29,275 nucleotides of DNA from an uncultured Alcaligenaceae bacterium (GCA_937995985.1 CALKIR010000059.1:1-29275), one strand, 5' to 3'. Positions 8,660 through 16,371 are shown, numbered from the stretch's first letter. Made by a program: numbers and translations. Notes: generated by a model from the letters alone, not told the origin.

Positions 8660-8681
8660 AGTCTCATACCGAGAGTGCTAA
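8655..8681. promoter_or_regulatory. CIRCE-like HrcA operator upstream of rpoH
   Basis: TTAGCAGTC, nine bases, GAGTGCTAA. The CIRCE consensus is TTAGCACTC-N9-GAGTGCTAA; arm lengths and spacer are exact and 17 of 18 arm bases match, the exception being G for C at arm position 7. It is centred 85 bp before the rpoH ATG and overlaps a candidate extended -10. It implies control by the heat-shock repressor HrcA, which is not encoded in this window. Confidence 0.85.
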
Positions 8682-8720
8682 TCTCTATATGATTAGAGTT
8701 ATTAATAACAGTAAAGTTCC

Positions 8721-10709
8721 CTATGTACTCACTGCTCCAGGCTGCACACTGTCATCATCACGCTGCTTTTGCAAAAACCACACTGCACCCAATAAGAGCA
8801 GCCCAACCAAGCTAATCAATACATCAGGAATAATTAAACATACCCCCGCCACAAACAGAATGAGCCGTTCATAAACACGTGAATTGCGAATATAAAAACC
8901 TATCATGGCACTGCTAACCGCAATCATCCCTAATATAGAGGTCACTACTGCCCCTATCAGCGGCACAGCATGTACATTTTCCATTACTAAAATGGGACTG
9001 TACACAAAAATATACGGAATAATAAATGCCGCAATAGCCAACTTGACTGCAGTTACCCCGCTCTTAAAAGGATTGGCGCGCGCAATCCCTGCCCCTGCAT
9101 AAGCAGCCAAACACACTGGTGGCGTAATATCGGCCACAATCCCAAAATAAAATACGAACATATGTACCGCTATTGGAGCCAAATCAAACCCATTGATTAA
9201 GGCAGGAGCCGCCACGGTAGCGGTTACTACATAGTTTGCTGTAGTCGGCAAGCCCATCCCCAAAACCAAACAAGCAATCATGGTAAAAAACAAAGCAAGG
9301 AACAAATAGCCCCCAGATAGAGCAATAATACTGGCAGCAAATTTGGCTCCTAAACCAGTCATGCTCACTACCCCAGCAATAATTCCTGCAGTCGCAACTG
9401 CAGCAATCACAGGCAATGCCACCCGCGCCCCTTGCTCGAGCACATAAATAATCTTGCGCAGCCCCATTCTGGTTTCCGCACGCACCAAGCTCACAGCAAA
9501 AGCCGTCACAATACCCATAATGGCAGCCCGCTGTGGGGTATAACCGATCATTACAGTGCCCACAATCACAAACAACGGCAACAACATATACCCGTATCGC
9601 TTCAGAAGCTGCCTGACATGAGGCAACTCAGAAGCTGGCAAGCCTAAAATACGTAACCGCTTGGCCTCAAAATGCGTACCAATAAATATTCCTAGAAAAT
9701 ACAAGGTAGCAGGAATCAATGCCGCAGCCATGATGGTGGCATAAGATACCCCCAAATACTCCATCATAATAAATGCCGCAGCCCCCATGATTGGCGGCAT
9801 AATTTGCCCCCCAGTCGAAGCCGATGCCTCTGTACCGGCTGCAAACTCAGGCTTAAACCCCGCATTTTTCATCATGGGAATGGTAAAAGAACCTGACGCT
9901 ACGGTATTGCCTACCGAACTCCCCGATACCATTCCCTGCAAAGCACTCGCCACTACAGCAGCCTTGGCCGTCCCTCCTGTAAAACGCCCCGTCAGACCAA
10001 AAGCCAAATCATTAAAAAACTGTCCAATTCGGGTGTGCACCAAAATCACCCCAAAAAACAAAAACAAGAAAATATATTTGGCTGAAATTTGTAATGGTGT
10101 CCCAAAAACACCGCTATCGCGATACCACAAACGAGTGGCCACCTCAAAAAAATCATATCCTTGATGAGACAACATACGGGTAGGAATATAATTGCCAAAC
10201 AGGGCATACGACATCATCACTAAGGCCACAATTACAATAGGAATCCCTACAGTACGACGAGTTGCCTCAAGCAATAACAAAATACCGGCCACGGAAAGAT
10301 AAGTATCTACCTCAGAATAACCCCACGTCACCCCACGCAGGAGATCATCAAAATAAATCACCTTGTAATAGGTGATATACATCGAACCAAATGCCAAAAC
10401 CAGGTCATACCATGGCACGGTTTTTTGAAAAAGCTGCTGCCCTTTTTTCATGGGAAACAGCAAAAAAATCAGCCCCAAAGCAGTACCCAAATGAATGGCC
10501 CCCTGCTTTTGCGACTGCAATGTCCCGTAATACCCCGTATAAATATGAAAAACAGTTAGCGAGACCCCTAAAAAGGTAACCACCCATGCCCATACCCCGA
10601 TCTCCTCACGAAAATTACTCTCACGATCATATTTCTGTAACAAGGCCTTAGCATCTTGTTCTGCTTGCTGTGCCTGCTTTGCAGGGGTGTGAGTGTTCTC
10701 CTTAACCAT
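8721..10709 (-). CDS. TRAP transporter fused small/large permease (4TM-12TM type)
   Basis: Inner-membrane ion-coupled permease of a TRAP-TAXI system; the substrate is unknown (relatives carry dicarboxylates, glutamate and other acids). The 662-residue chain fuses the small (Q-like) and large (M-like) subunits, the normal form for TAXI partners. There is a charged cytoplasmic N-terminus (1-35), a first group of helices to about 200, then the large domain with GSSVGNTVASGSFTIP, GLPTTANYV and the signature ADITPPVCLAAYAGAGIA near 530. The start has GAGGA upstream. It follows the TAXI binding-protein gene by 108 nt, with a hairpin between them, so the pair is one system. The C-terminal helices around 600-650 are extra, as in many fused TRAP permeases. 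No terminator separates it from rpoH. Confidence 0.95.
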   Translation of the reverse strand: MVKENTHTPAKQAQQAEQDAKALLQKYDRESNFREEIGVWAWVVTFLGVSLTVFHIYTGYYGTLQSQKQGAIHLGTALGLIFLLFPMKKGQQLFQKTVPWYDLVLAFGSMYITYYKVIYFDDLLRGVTWGYSEVDTYLSVAGILLLLEATRRTVGIPIVIVALVMMSYALFGNYIPTRMLSHQGYDFFEVATRLWYRDSGVFGTPLQISAKYIFLFLFFGVILVHTRIGQFFNDLAFGLTGRFTGGTAKAAVVASALQGMVSGSSVGNTVASGSFTIPMMKNAGFKPEFAAGTEASASTGGQIMPPIMGAAAFIMMEYLGVSYATIMAAALIPATLYFLGIFIGTHFEAKRLRILGLPASELPHVRQLLKRYGYMLLPLFVIVGTVMIGYTPQRAAIMGIVTAFAVSLVRAETRMGLRKIIYVLEQGARVALPVIAAVATAGIIAGVVSMTGLGAKFAASIIALSGGYLFLALFFTMIACLVLGMGLPTTANYVVTATVAAPALINGFDLAPIAVHMFVFYFGIVADITPPVCLAAYAGAGIARANPFKSGVTAVKLAIAAFIIPYIFVYSPILVMENVHAVPLIGAVVTSILGMIAVSSAMIGFYIRNSRVYERLILFVAGVCLIIPDVLISLVGLLLLGAVWFLQKQRDDDSVQPGAVST

Positions 10710-10775
10710 AATTGCAAATCCTCTTTTGGGGTAATATGGGGGAACTTATTCTTTGTATTGCTTACAAAATGAAAA

Positions 10776-10804
10776 GCAAAAAGGACACCACTGGTCCTTT
10801 TTGC
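10776..10804 (-). terminator. Intercistronic hairpin between TAXI and TRAP permease genes
   Basis: Perfect 11-bp inverted repeat GCAAAAAGGAC / GTCCTTTTTGC with a 7-nt loop, 14 nt after the TAXI stop and about 65 nt before the permease start. On the minus strand the T-run falls inside the second arm and continues as TGCTTTTC, so it can act as an intrinsic terminator or an RNA-stabilising hairpin. In binding-protein transporters such hairpins commonly leave more binding protein than permease. The repeat is near symmetric and could work in both directions. Confidence 0.7.
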
Positions 10805-10817
10805 TTTGGCTTATTGA

Positions 10818-11831
10818 TTATTTTTTAGCAATATCATCCAGACTGCTAATCCCCGTTGCTTTACGGGTTACAATCTGTACCACCTCGGGATAAACATGAC
10901 CAATAAAGGCCACATTAGTCACCTGATTGCCCTCAAACTCACCCTCGCCATTCACCGCATCGAGAGCAGGCACATGCACCGTCATCCCGACATCCATGCG
11001 CCCTCGGTGAATGCTCGCTAAATTTTCTAATGAGGCCCCTGTTTCAACGTTGGTGAAATTCCCCTCTACATAATTGTTCCAAACATTAGCAATCTCACCC
11101 CCAAGTGGATAGTACGTCCCTCCTTGGCTCCCTGTCCCAAGAGTAAACTCAGCCTTACGATTATCCGCAGTAGCACTCACCTCAGCCACAGGCGCATCAA
11201 TAGTCAGCCCCTGCTCCTCATAATAACGCTTGGCACCAGGATGAATAGGCAGCCCTTCGAGCCCATTTAAGGCATTTTCTAGGGTCAAATGAGCCCCCTG
11301 GGCATGAGTAATCTCATTTGAATGCTCCACCATTGCCTTAGCCAGCTGATAACCCAACTCTTCATCAATAGTGTCAGTATTTGCCACCATAATGGCAAAC
11401 GCTGCAATGGTCGGCACATCAGCATCTAAGAATGGATAAGCATCCTGAGGAATCTCATAACGTTGATAACCACTGCCCTCCTCAGCAATCTGAATGACCT
11501 CATCGGATAGCCCAAGCATCACCACATCACCGGTTGAAGCATGCAAGCTTTCAATACTTCCTGCGGGCACTCCTAAAATACCAAAAGAAATATCGATATT
11601 CCCATCTTGCACTAAATCGGCTGCATTACCAAAGCTTTCCTGAAAAGCATCATAATCTCCATCCTTGAGTCCATATGCCTCAAGAATGACCCGAGTCACC
11701 GAATTGGTCTCACTAGCTGGGGGACCAATGGCAATCCGTGCCGCCTCAGCACTGCTAAAAATGGCAAACGTAGAAGCAACGCTAGCGAGGGTACAACGCA
11801 ATAGCGTCTTTTTTGCTGTTTTGACTTTCAT
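10818..11831 (-). CDS. TAXI-family TRAP solute-binding protein, circularly permuted
   Basis: Periplasmic binding protein of the adjacent TRAP permease; ligand unknown. Signal peptide at 1-30, likely cut SSAEA|ARIA. The 337-residue chain has every usual TAXI block, but in swapped order. Residues 31-208 match the second half of ordinary TAXI proteins: RIAIGPPASETNSVTRVILE (normally after 'DLKGKR' in mid-protein), then DVPTIAAFAIMV, ending in HPGAKRYYEEQG (197-208), normally the extreme C-terminus. An 18-residue polar linker (209-226) follows. Residues 227-337 match the normal N-terminal half: LGTGSQGGTYYPLGG (231-245), ETGASLENL, MDVGM, then YPEVVQIVTRKATGISSLDD; the protein stops at IAKK, where the usual chain would cross into the second lobe. 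Ligand-lobe motifs look intact and the frame is uninterrupted, so it is probably functional. ATG has AAAGGAG upstream. I saw no second TAXI copy. Family certain; permutation read from motif order. Confidence 0.93.
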   Translation of the reverse strand: MKVKTAKKTLLRCTLASVASTFAIFSSAEAARIAIGPPASETNSVTRVILEAYGLKDGDYDAFQESFGNAADLVQDGNIDISFGILGVPAGSIESLHASTGDVVMLGLSDEVIQIAEEGSGYQRYEIPQDAYPFLDADVPTIAAFAIMVANTDTIDEELGYQLAKAMVEHSNEITHAQGAHLTLENALNGLEGLPIHPGAKRYYEEQGLTIDAPVAEVSATADNRKAEFTLGTGSQGGTYYPLGGEIANVWNNYVEGNFTNVETGASLENLASIHRGRMDVGMTVHVPALDAVNGEGEFEGNQVTNVAFIGHVYPEVVQIVTRKATGISSLDDIAKK

Positions 11832-12108
11832 TATTGAGTCTCCTTTATTAAATGTTTAATCTGTTTGAATAAACATTTATATCGATTATGAATCAATTAT
11901 TAATGTACAGCCTAATTAGCTGGAACAGATGGGTGACCAAGACTGAAACTAATAAAAACCCGCAATTTATTTATTAATTTATAGAATAATTAAAGTTGTT
12001 TATTTATCTAAGTAGCCACCAAAATACAGCTTGAGTATAGGTAAACGATATTTCATCCGTCAAGATAAAACAACCCTTTTAAGTAGTAATACGGATGCGG
12101 GCCCCAAC
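11832..12108. other. AT-rich leader/promoter region of the TRAP-TAXI unit
   Basis: Gap of about 300 bp between the binding-protein gene and the end of the EEP gene. It holds the TAXI Shine-Dalgarno (AAAGGAG on the minus strand, 11842-11848), the inverted repeat at 11849-11879, and long A/T tracts at 11881-12010. Several -10-like hexamers occur (TATAAA just before the repeat) but none with a convincing -35 at 16-18 nt, so I do not call a promoter. No credible small ORF or RNA gene was seen. Confidence 0.5.
11849..11879. promoter_or_regulatory. 10-11-10 inverted repeat directly upstream of the TAXI ribosome binding site
   Basis: TAAATGTTTA, 11 nt, TAAACATTTA: a perfect 10-bp inverted repeat immediately upstream of the TAXI Shine-Dalgarno. 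Inside it lies TGTTT-gaat-AAACA (11862-11875), and TGTTT recurs 9 bp apart (11853, 11862). Repeated half-sites suggest a transcription-factor operator; a weak RNA stem next to the ribosome binding site is the alternative. The binding factor is unknown. Confidence 0.45.
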
Positions 12109-12136
12109 AAAAAACCGCATCGTAAAATGATGCGGT
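12109..12136 (-). terminator. Intrinsic terminator after the EEP gene
   Basis: Minus-strand ACCGCATC and GATGCGGT form an 8-bp stem (12129-12136 with 12114-12121) around a 7-nt loop, followed by six Ts that include the last stem base. It starts 3 nt after the EEP stop codon and closes the aspS-EEP unit. Confidence 0.9.
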
Positions 12137-12139
12137 CGA

Positions 12140-12982
12140 CTAAGGTAATTCAAGCTCAGCAAACAAAGGGGCATGATCTGATATCTGTCGCCACGGACTG
12201 CCCTGTAGTACTCGTGCCGTACGCACAGCAAACCCGCGCTGATAAATACGATCCAAACGCAGCCATGGAAAAATACTTGGAAAGGTGCGCGGAGGAGGAG
12301 TCACACGTGCCCCGCGCCCGACCCCTAACTCAGGTATTTTTTTATCTCCTCCCTCCTCTACAGAGGGCTGCCACCAGCGCAACGCCCGATGACGGAAGGT
12401 TTTCGGTTGGGGAGCGCGATGAGCAAAAGAAAATACCTCATAGAGATCAAGCTGCTCGATTAAAATGGGACTCAGCTTGTTTTGCCAGTCGTTAAAATCG
12501 CCAGCAATAATTAAAGGCTCCCTATCGGGAACCACACTCTTGATACGCTCCACTAGAGCCTGCGCTTGACGCTCACGCCCCCCGGCAAATAACCCTAGAT
12601 GCACTACAATGCAGTGCACCTCGCGACCATGAATATCCACCACCGCATGCAGCAACCCACGCTGCTCAAGACGGTGATCGGACACATCCTGATTTTCATA
12701 CTGCAAAATAGGAAAGCGCGACAACAAAGCATTGCCATGATCTGTATGCTGACGCATGGCATTACACCCATAAGCGGTGTACATGCCCAGCACAGCTGCC
12801 AAAGACTCATGCTGGGCATCCAGCGTCGCCGCACGCTCGTTACGCCCCTGCACCTCTTGTAAAAAAAGCAAATCAGGAGCCAAGTTATACAAGCTTAGCC
12901 GCAATCCATCGAGCGACTCGCGCGCACCAGTGGCCGAGCGCCCTTTATGAATGTTGTAGCTTACGACGCGTATGGTCGACAC
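12140..12982 (-). CDS. Endonuclease/exonuclease/phosphatase (EEP) family protein
   Basis: Mg2+-dependent hydrolase of the DNase I/ExoIII/phosphatase fold; the true substrate (nucleic acid or phospho-lipid head group) is unknown. The 280-residue product shows the catalytic motifs in order: VSYNIHKGR near the N-terminus, LFLQEV at about 39-44 (metal-binding Glu), DHGNALLSRFP, VVHLGL, AGDFNDW near 161-167, and SDHAPLFAELEL at the C-terminus (catalytic Asp-His). Between FNDW and the WLRLDRIY strand there is a long, charged stretch (roughly 185-230, RWWQPSVEEGGDKK region) that may be a lineage-specific loop; I could not align it. It starts 12 nt after aspS and ends at a strong terminator, so it is the second gene of an aspS operon, an arrangement I recall from related Burkholderiales. 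Confidence 0.88.
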   Translation of the reverse strand: MSTIRVVSYNIHKGRSATGARESLDGLRLSLYNLAPDLLFLQEVQGRNERAATLDAQHESLAAVLGMYTAYGCNAMRQHTDHGNALLSRFPILQYENQDVSDHRLEQRGLLHAVVDIHGREVHCIVVHLGLFAGGRERQAQALVERIKSVVPDREPLIIAGDFNDWQNKLSPILIEQLDLYEVFSFAHRAPQPKTFRHRALRWWQPSVEEGGDKKIPELGVGRGARVTPPPRTFPSIFPWLRLDRIYQRGFAVRTARVLQGSPWRQISDHAPLFAELELP

Positions 12983-12994
12983 TATTCCTCCTGC

Positions 12995-14791
12995 TTAGTG
13001 AGGGGCCTTGTCTACAGGACGCAACCGCAGATGCAGCTCTTGGAGCTGTTTGCTCTCTACCGCGGCCGGCGCATGGGTCAATAAACATTGTGCCCGCTGC
13101 GTCTTGGGGAATGCAATAACATCACGTATAGAAGCCGCATCGGCCAGTAATGCGACCAAACGATCCAACCCAAAAGCAATCCCACCATGAGGAGGCGCCC
13201 CATATTGCAAAGCATCTAATAGGAAGCCAAACTTCTCCTCGGCCTGCTCCGCATCAATATTTAATGCCTCAAAGACCTTGGTCTGCACCTCAGCACGATG
13301 AATACGGATGGAACCGCCCCCAACCTCCCAGCCATTAATAACCATATCATAAGCACGAGCCAATGCCTTTTCTGGCGCAGTATCCAAATACTGCTCATGC
13401 CCTTCTTTAGGACTGGTAAAGGGGTGATGCGCAGCCACATAGCGCTTTTCTTCGGCATCATATTCAAACATGGGGAAGTCGACCACCCATAACGGACGCC
13501 AACCTGGAGTAAATAACCCCTGTTCTCGGCCAAACTCACTTTGCCCTAACTTGATACGCAAAGCGCCCATGGCATCATTCACTATATTTGCCTTGTCTGC
13601 CCCAAAGAAAATGAGATCCCCATCCTGAGCCCCAGTGCGCTCAATTAACTGAGTCAATGCCTCTTGATGGATATTTTTCACAATGGGTGACTGCAAACCA
13701 CCGGGAATATCTGCGGCCTGATTGACACGAATATAAGCCAACCCCTTGGCTCCATAGATGCCCACAAATTTAGTATAAGCATCTATCTCACCGCGACTTA
13801 ACTGACAGCCATTGGGCACCCGCATGGCCACAACCCGACTCTCAGCGTCATTTGCGGGACCAGAAAACACCTTGAACTGCACATCGCGCATCAAATCATC
13901 CACATCAACCAGTTCAAGAGAAACACGCAAATCGGGGCGGTCAGAGCCAAAACGGCGCATAGCCTCAGCCCAACTCATGGTTGGAAAAGATTCGGGCAAC
14001 TCAATACCCTTGGCCTCGCGAAAGACCACCCGAATCATATCCTCAAAAATTGCGCAGATCTCCTCCTCATTTAAAAAAGAAACCTCGCAATCAATTTGCG
14101 TAAACTCGGGCTGGCGATCGGCGCGCAAATCCTCATCACGAAAACACTTAGTGATCTGATAATAACGGTCAAAACCCGCAATCATCAGCATCTGCTTAAA
14201 CAACTGAGGAGACTGCGGCAAAGCAAAAAACTGCCCTGCATGAACACGTGAAGGCACCAAATAATCGCGGGCCCCTTCAGGCGTACTTTTGGTCAGCATC
14301 GGGGTTTCAATATCAATAAAACCCAAATTATCTAAATAATTACGAACTGCTCGAGTCACCCGATGACGCATCATTAAATTATTCTGCATATAGGGACGCC
14401 GCAGATCCAATACCCGATGAGTTAATCGGGTCGTTTCAGATAGATTATCATCATCTAACTGAAAGGCAGGCGTTAAAGAAGGGTTTAGGATTTCAATTTC
14501 CTCACATAACACCTCTACCTCGCCTGAAGGCAAATCGGGGTTCACAGTCCCCTCGGGACGCTCGCGCACCACCCCTTTTACTCGTAAACAAAACTCATTA
14601 CGAATACGCTCAGCAACAGCAAAGGTCTCCTGAGCCTCGGGGGCCGCTACAATCTGAGCAATACCCGTGCGATCACGCAAATCAATAAAAATCACACCAC
14701 CGTGATCCCGACGACGGTGCACCCAACCATATAAAGTAACCGTTTGGCCCAAATGTTGGGCATTGACCTCACCGGTATAGCAAGTACGCAT
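12995..14791 (-). CDS. aspS: Aspartyl-tRNA synthetase, probably non-discriminating (Asp/Asn)
   Basis: Charges tRNA-Asp with aspartate. The 598-residue product is a full bacterial-type class II AspRS: OB-fold anticodon domain (about 1-110), catalytic core with motif 2 region FRDEDLRADRQPEFTQID, a GAD insertion (about 290-420), HPFTSPKEG, and motif 3 GIAFGLDRL. In the anticodon domain it has RRRDHGG (His30) and PEGTVN (Gly81). These correspond to the His/Gly pair that in Pseudomonas AspRS permits charging of tRNA-Asn as well; E. coli has Leu and Lys there. If so, Asn-tRNA would be completed by a GatCAB amidotransferase encoded elsewhere. A short Shine-Dalgarno (GGAG) precedes the ATG. Co-transcribed with the EEP gene; a hairpin separates it from the antiporter gene upstream. 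Confidence 0.97.
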   Translation of the reverse strand: MRTCYTGEVNAQHLGQTVTLYGWVHRRRDHGGVIFIDLRDRTGIAQIVAAPEAQETFAVAERIRNEFCLRVKGVVRERPEGTVNPDLPSGEVEVLCEEIEILNPSLTPAFQLDDDNLSETTRLTHRVLDLRRPYMQNNLMMRHRVTRAVRNYLDNLGFIDIETPMLTKSTPEGARDYLVPSRVHAGQFFALPQSPQLFKQMLMIAGFDRYYQITKCFRDEDLRADRQPEFTQIDCEVSFLNEEEICAIFEDMIRVVFREAKGIELPESFPTMSWAEAMRRFGSDRPDLRVSLELVDVDDLMRDVQFKVFSGPANDAESRVVAMRVPNGCQLSRGEIDAYTKFVGIYGAKGLAYIRVNQAADIPGGLQSPIVKNIHQEALTQLIERTGAQDGDLIFFGADKANIVNDAMGALRIKLGQSEFGREQGLFTPGWRPLWVVDFPMFEYDAEEKRYVAAHHPFTSPKEGHEQYLDTAPEKALARAYDMVINGWEVGGGSIRIHRAEVQTKVFEALNIDAEQAEEKFGFLLDALQYGAPPHGGIAFGLDRLVALLADAASIRDVIAFPKTQRAQCLLTHAPAAVESKQLQELHLRLRPVDKAPH

Positions 14792-14825
14792 TGAGGTAGA
14801 CTCCGAAAATCTCTAATTTTTATAC

Positions 14826-14853
14826 AAAAAGCCATTGGGACGATAAACCAATG
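14826..14853 (-). terminator. Intrinsic terminator after the antiporter gene
   Basis: Minus-strand CATTGG and CCAATG (14848-14853 with 14833-14838) form a 6-bp stem with a 9-nt loop, followed by GCTTTTTG. The stem is short, so termination may be partial. It lies about 60 nt after the antiporter stop and 35 nt before the aspS start; the aspS promoter must lie in the same 124-bp gap, but I could not pick it out. Confidence 0.55.
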
Positions 14854-14915
14854 ACCCCGTAGGCTGAACACGCCTTTAAGCGGTCACTCAACCGAGCCAC
14901 CGCTTGGCGTCATCT

Positions 14916-16184
14916 CTAAACAGGCAGCAAAAACAGCCCCGCTGCAATCAAAGTGGGCACAGCTGCCGAAAGCAACAAGCGCAAGGGAGAAATGGCCCCA
15001 TCTGGGAAGGTCCCCTTGAGAATAGAGAACCCGGCTGGGTTCGGTGCGTTCGCAATAACAGTCAGCCCCCCACCGGTCACGGAACCAGCCACCAACATAT
15101 ACCGCCATACCTCACTGGTACCTTCTACCAAAGAACCCAGATAAGTCAACGCAGCATTATCGGTAATAGCGGTCAAAGCAGTAGAGCCCCAGAACAAGAC
15201 AAATGGTGGCAATCCCCCTAACAGGCTCTGTAACCACCACTTTTGCAGCCCCCCTAAAATTACCAAACCGGCCAAGAAAAAGCCTACCATTAACCCCTCG
15301 CGAATCAGCAAAGGATTTTGGTGTTTGGAATAGGCATGAGCATAGCCCACAAACATCATCAGCATGCCTAAAAACATCACCGGATGATGAGCAGAAAGCA
15401 CAATCCCAACCAAAAAGGCCACGTGAATTAACATCACCACAGGAGGCACAGGAGGACGCTCACGACGGGTAGTAGGGGGGGTACTGTCCGCATCCTCTCG
15501 CAAGGCACTGCGTACCACCAAAGTCAATAATGTGGCATTAATAAATACTGCAATGGCGGCACGCCACCCAAAATTTTGCAGCATATATAACGTATCCCAC
15601 TCAAAGGTAGCCGCCACCATCAATACGGGCGGAGCAGCATAAGAAGTCAACACCCCACCAATAGAAATATTGACAAAAAGCACGCCAATAGTCAGATACT
15701 TAAAGCCGGCCCGCCCAGAATGCTGAAAATAGGCATCCCGCAACAATAAAGCTGCCAAAGTCATGGCCGCAGGCTCTGTAATAAAAGAGCCCAACAAAGG
15801 CACCACCGACATAATAATGAAATACATACTGTATTCACGACGAATAGGCAGCGCCCGTGCTAAAAACTTCACCAAGGTTGTGACTAACTCAAGGATAGGA
15901 CGACTTGCAGCCACCACCATAATGGCAAAAACAAATGCCGGCTCAGTAAAGTTACGCGTATTCATGTACTCCACTGCCGGCTCTATCCCAATAAACAGAG
16001 CGATAAAGCAGATCAGTACAAAGGCCCAAACACCAAATACAGCCTCTACCTCAGATAACATATTCCATAGGCCTGAGTGAGGACCGCCGCGGTTAGCTAA
16101 ACGCGCAAAGACCGGAACAGAAAACGTATGAATAATTGCGATTGCAAACAATAATGTTGCAACTAATTCCATCGTTGTTGGCAT
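14916..16184 (-). CDS. Putative Na+/H+ antiporter (PF07399-like)
   Basis: Polytopic inner-membrane protein of 422 residues that looks like the 'putative Na+/H+ antiporter' family (PF07399), distantly related to ion transporters such as NhaD/ArsB. About ten to twelve hydrophobic segments span the chain. Recognisable landmarks are FGVWAFVLICFIALFIGIEP near 50-70, then LGSFITEPAAMTLAALLLRD, then GVLFVNISIGGVLTSYAAPP, and TDNAALTYLGSLVEG near the C-terminal third. The last two resemble the paired re-entrant segments of ion-transporter folds. Transport activity is a family annotation rather than something the sequence proves. ATG 16184 has AAGGTTG just upstream; Met5 is a possible alternative start. 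Candidate promoter at 16289-16317; short terminator downstream before aspS. Confidence 0.8.
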   Translation of the reverse strand: MPTTMELVATLLFAIAIIHTFSVPVFARLANRGGPHSGLWNMLSEVEAVFGVWAFVLICFIALFIGIEPAVEYMNTRNFTEPAFVFAIMVVAASRPILELVTTLVKFLARALPIRREYSMYFIIMSVVPLLGSFITEPAAMTLAALLLRDAYFQHSGRAGFKYLTIGVLFVNISIGGVLTSYAAPPVLMVAATFEWDTLYMLQNFGWRAAIAVFINATLLTLVVRSALREDADSTPPTTRRERPPVPPVVMLIHVAFLVGIVLSAHHPVMFLGMLMMFVGYAHAYSKHQNPLLIREGLMVGFFLAGLVILGGLQKWWLQSLLGGLPPFVLFWGSTALTAITDNAALTYLGSLVEGTSEVWRYMLVAGSVTGGGLTVIANAPNPAGFSILKGTFPDGAISPLRLLLSAAVPTLIAAGLFLLPV

Positions 16185-16288
16185 GCATCAACCTTTTTAG
16201 TTTTGATTCACGGCTACGTGGCCATTAAGAAAGAAGTGCTAAAGAATAACAAAAATAAACATTGCCTGCTTAAATTTAAACAGCGACT

Positions 16289-16317
16289 ATTTTACACCTC
16301 TGAACGAAGACTGGCAG
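16289..16317 (-). promoter_or_regulatory. Candidate sigma-70 promoter of the antiporter gene
   Basis: On the minus strand, -35 CTGCCA (16312-16317; 4 of 6 to TTGACA), a 17-nt spacer and -10 TAAAAT (16289-16294; 5 of 6). It would give a leader of just under 100 nt. It is the best match in the 187-bp gap after ubiA, but such matches also occur by chance in AT-rich DNA. Confidence 0.4.
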
Positions 16318-16371
16318 TATAATCACTCATAGTTTGCCCTAATAGCATTGTCCTTAGCGACGCCTAACCAA

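Noticed and set aside
10818..11831. TAXI gene as a frameshifted or chimeric pseudogene
   Set aside because: The frame is uninterrupted, both halves are complete and match one family without loss or duplication, a signal peptide is present and the permease is adjacent.
16318..16323. Perfect TATAAT on the plus strand
   Set aside because: No -35 at 16-18 nt and no plus-strand gene downstream; ubiA is on the other strand.
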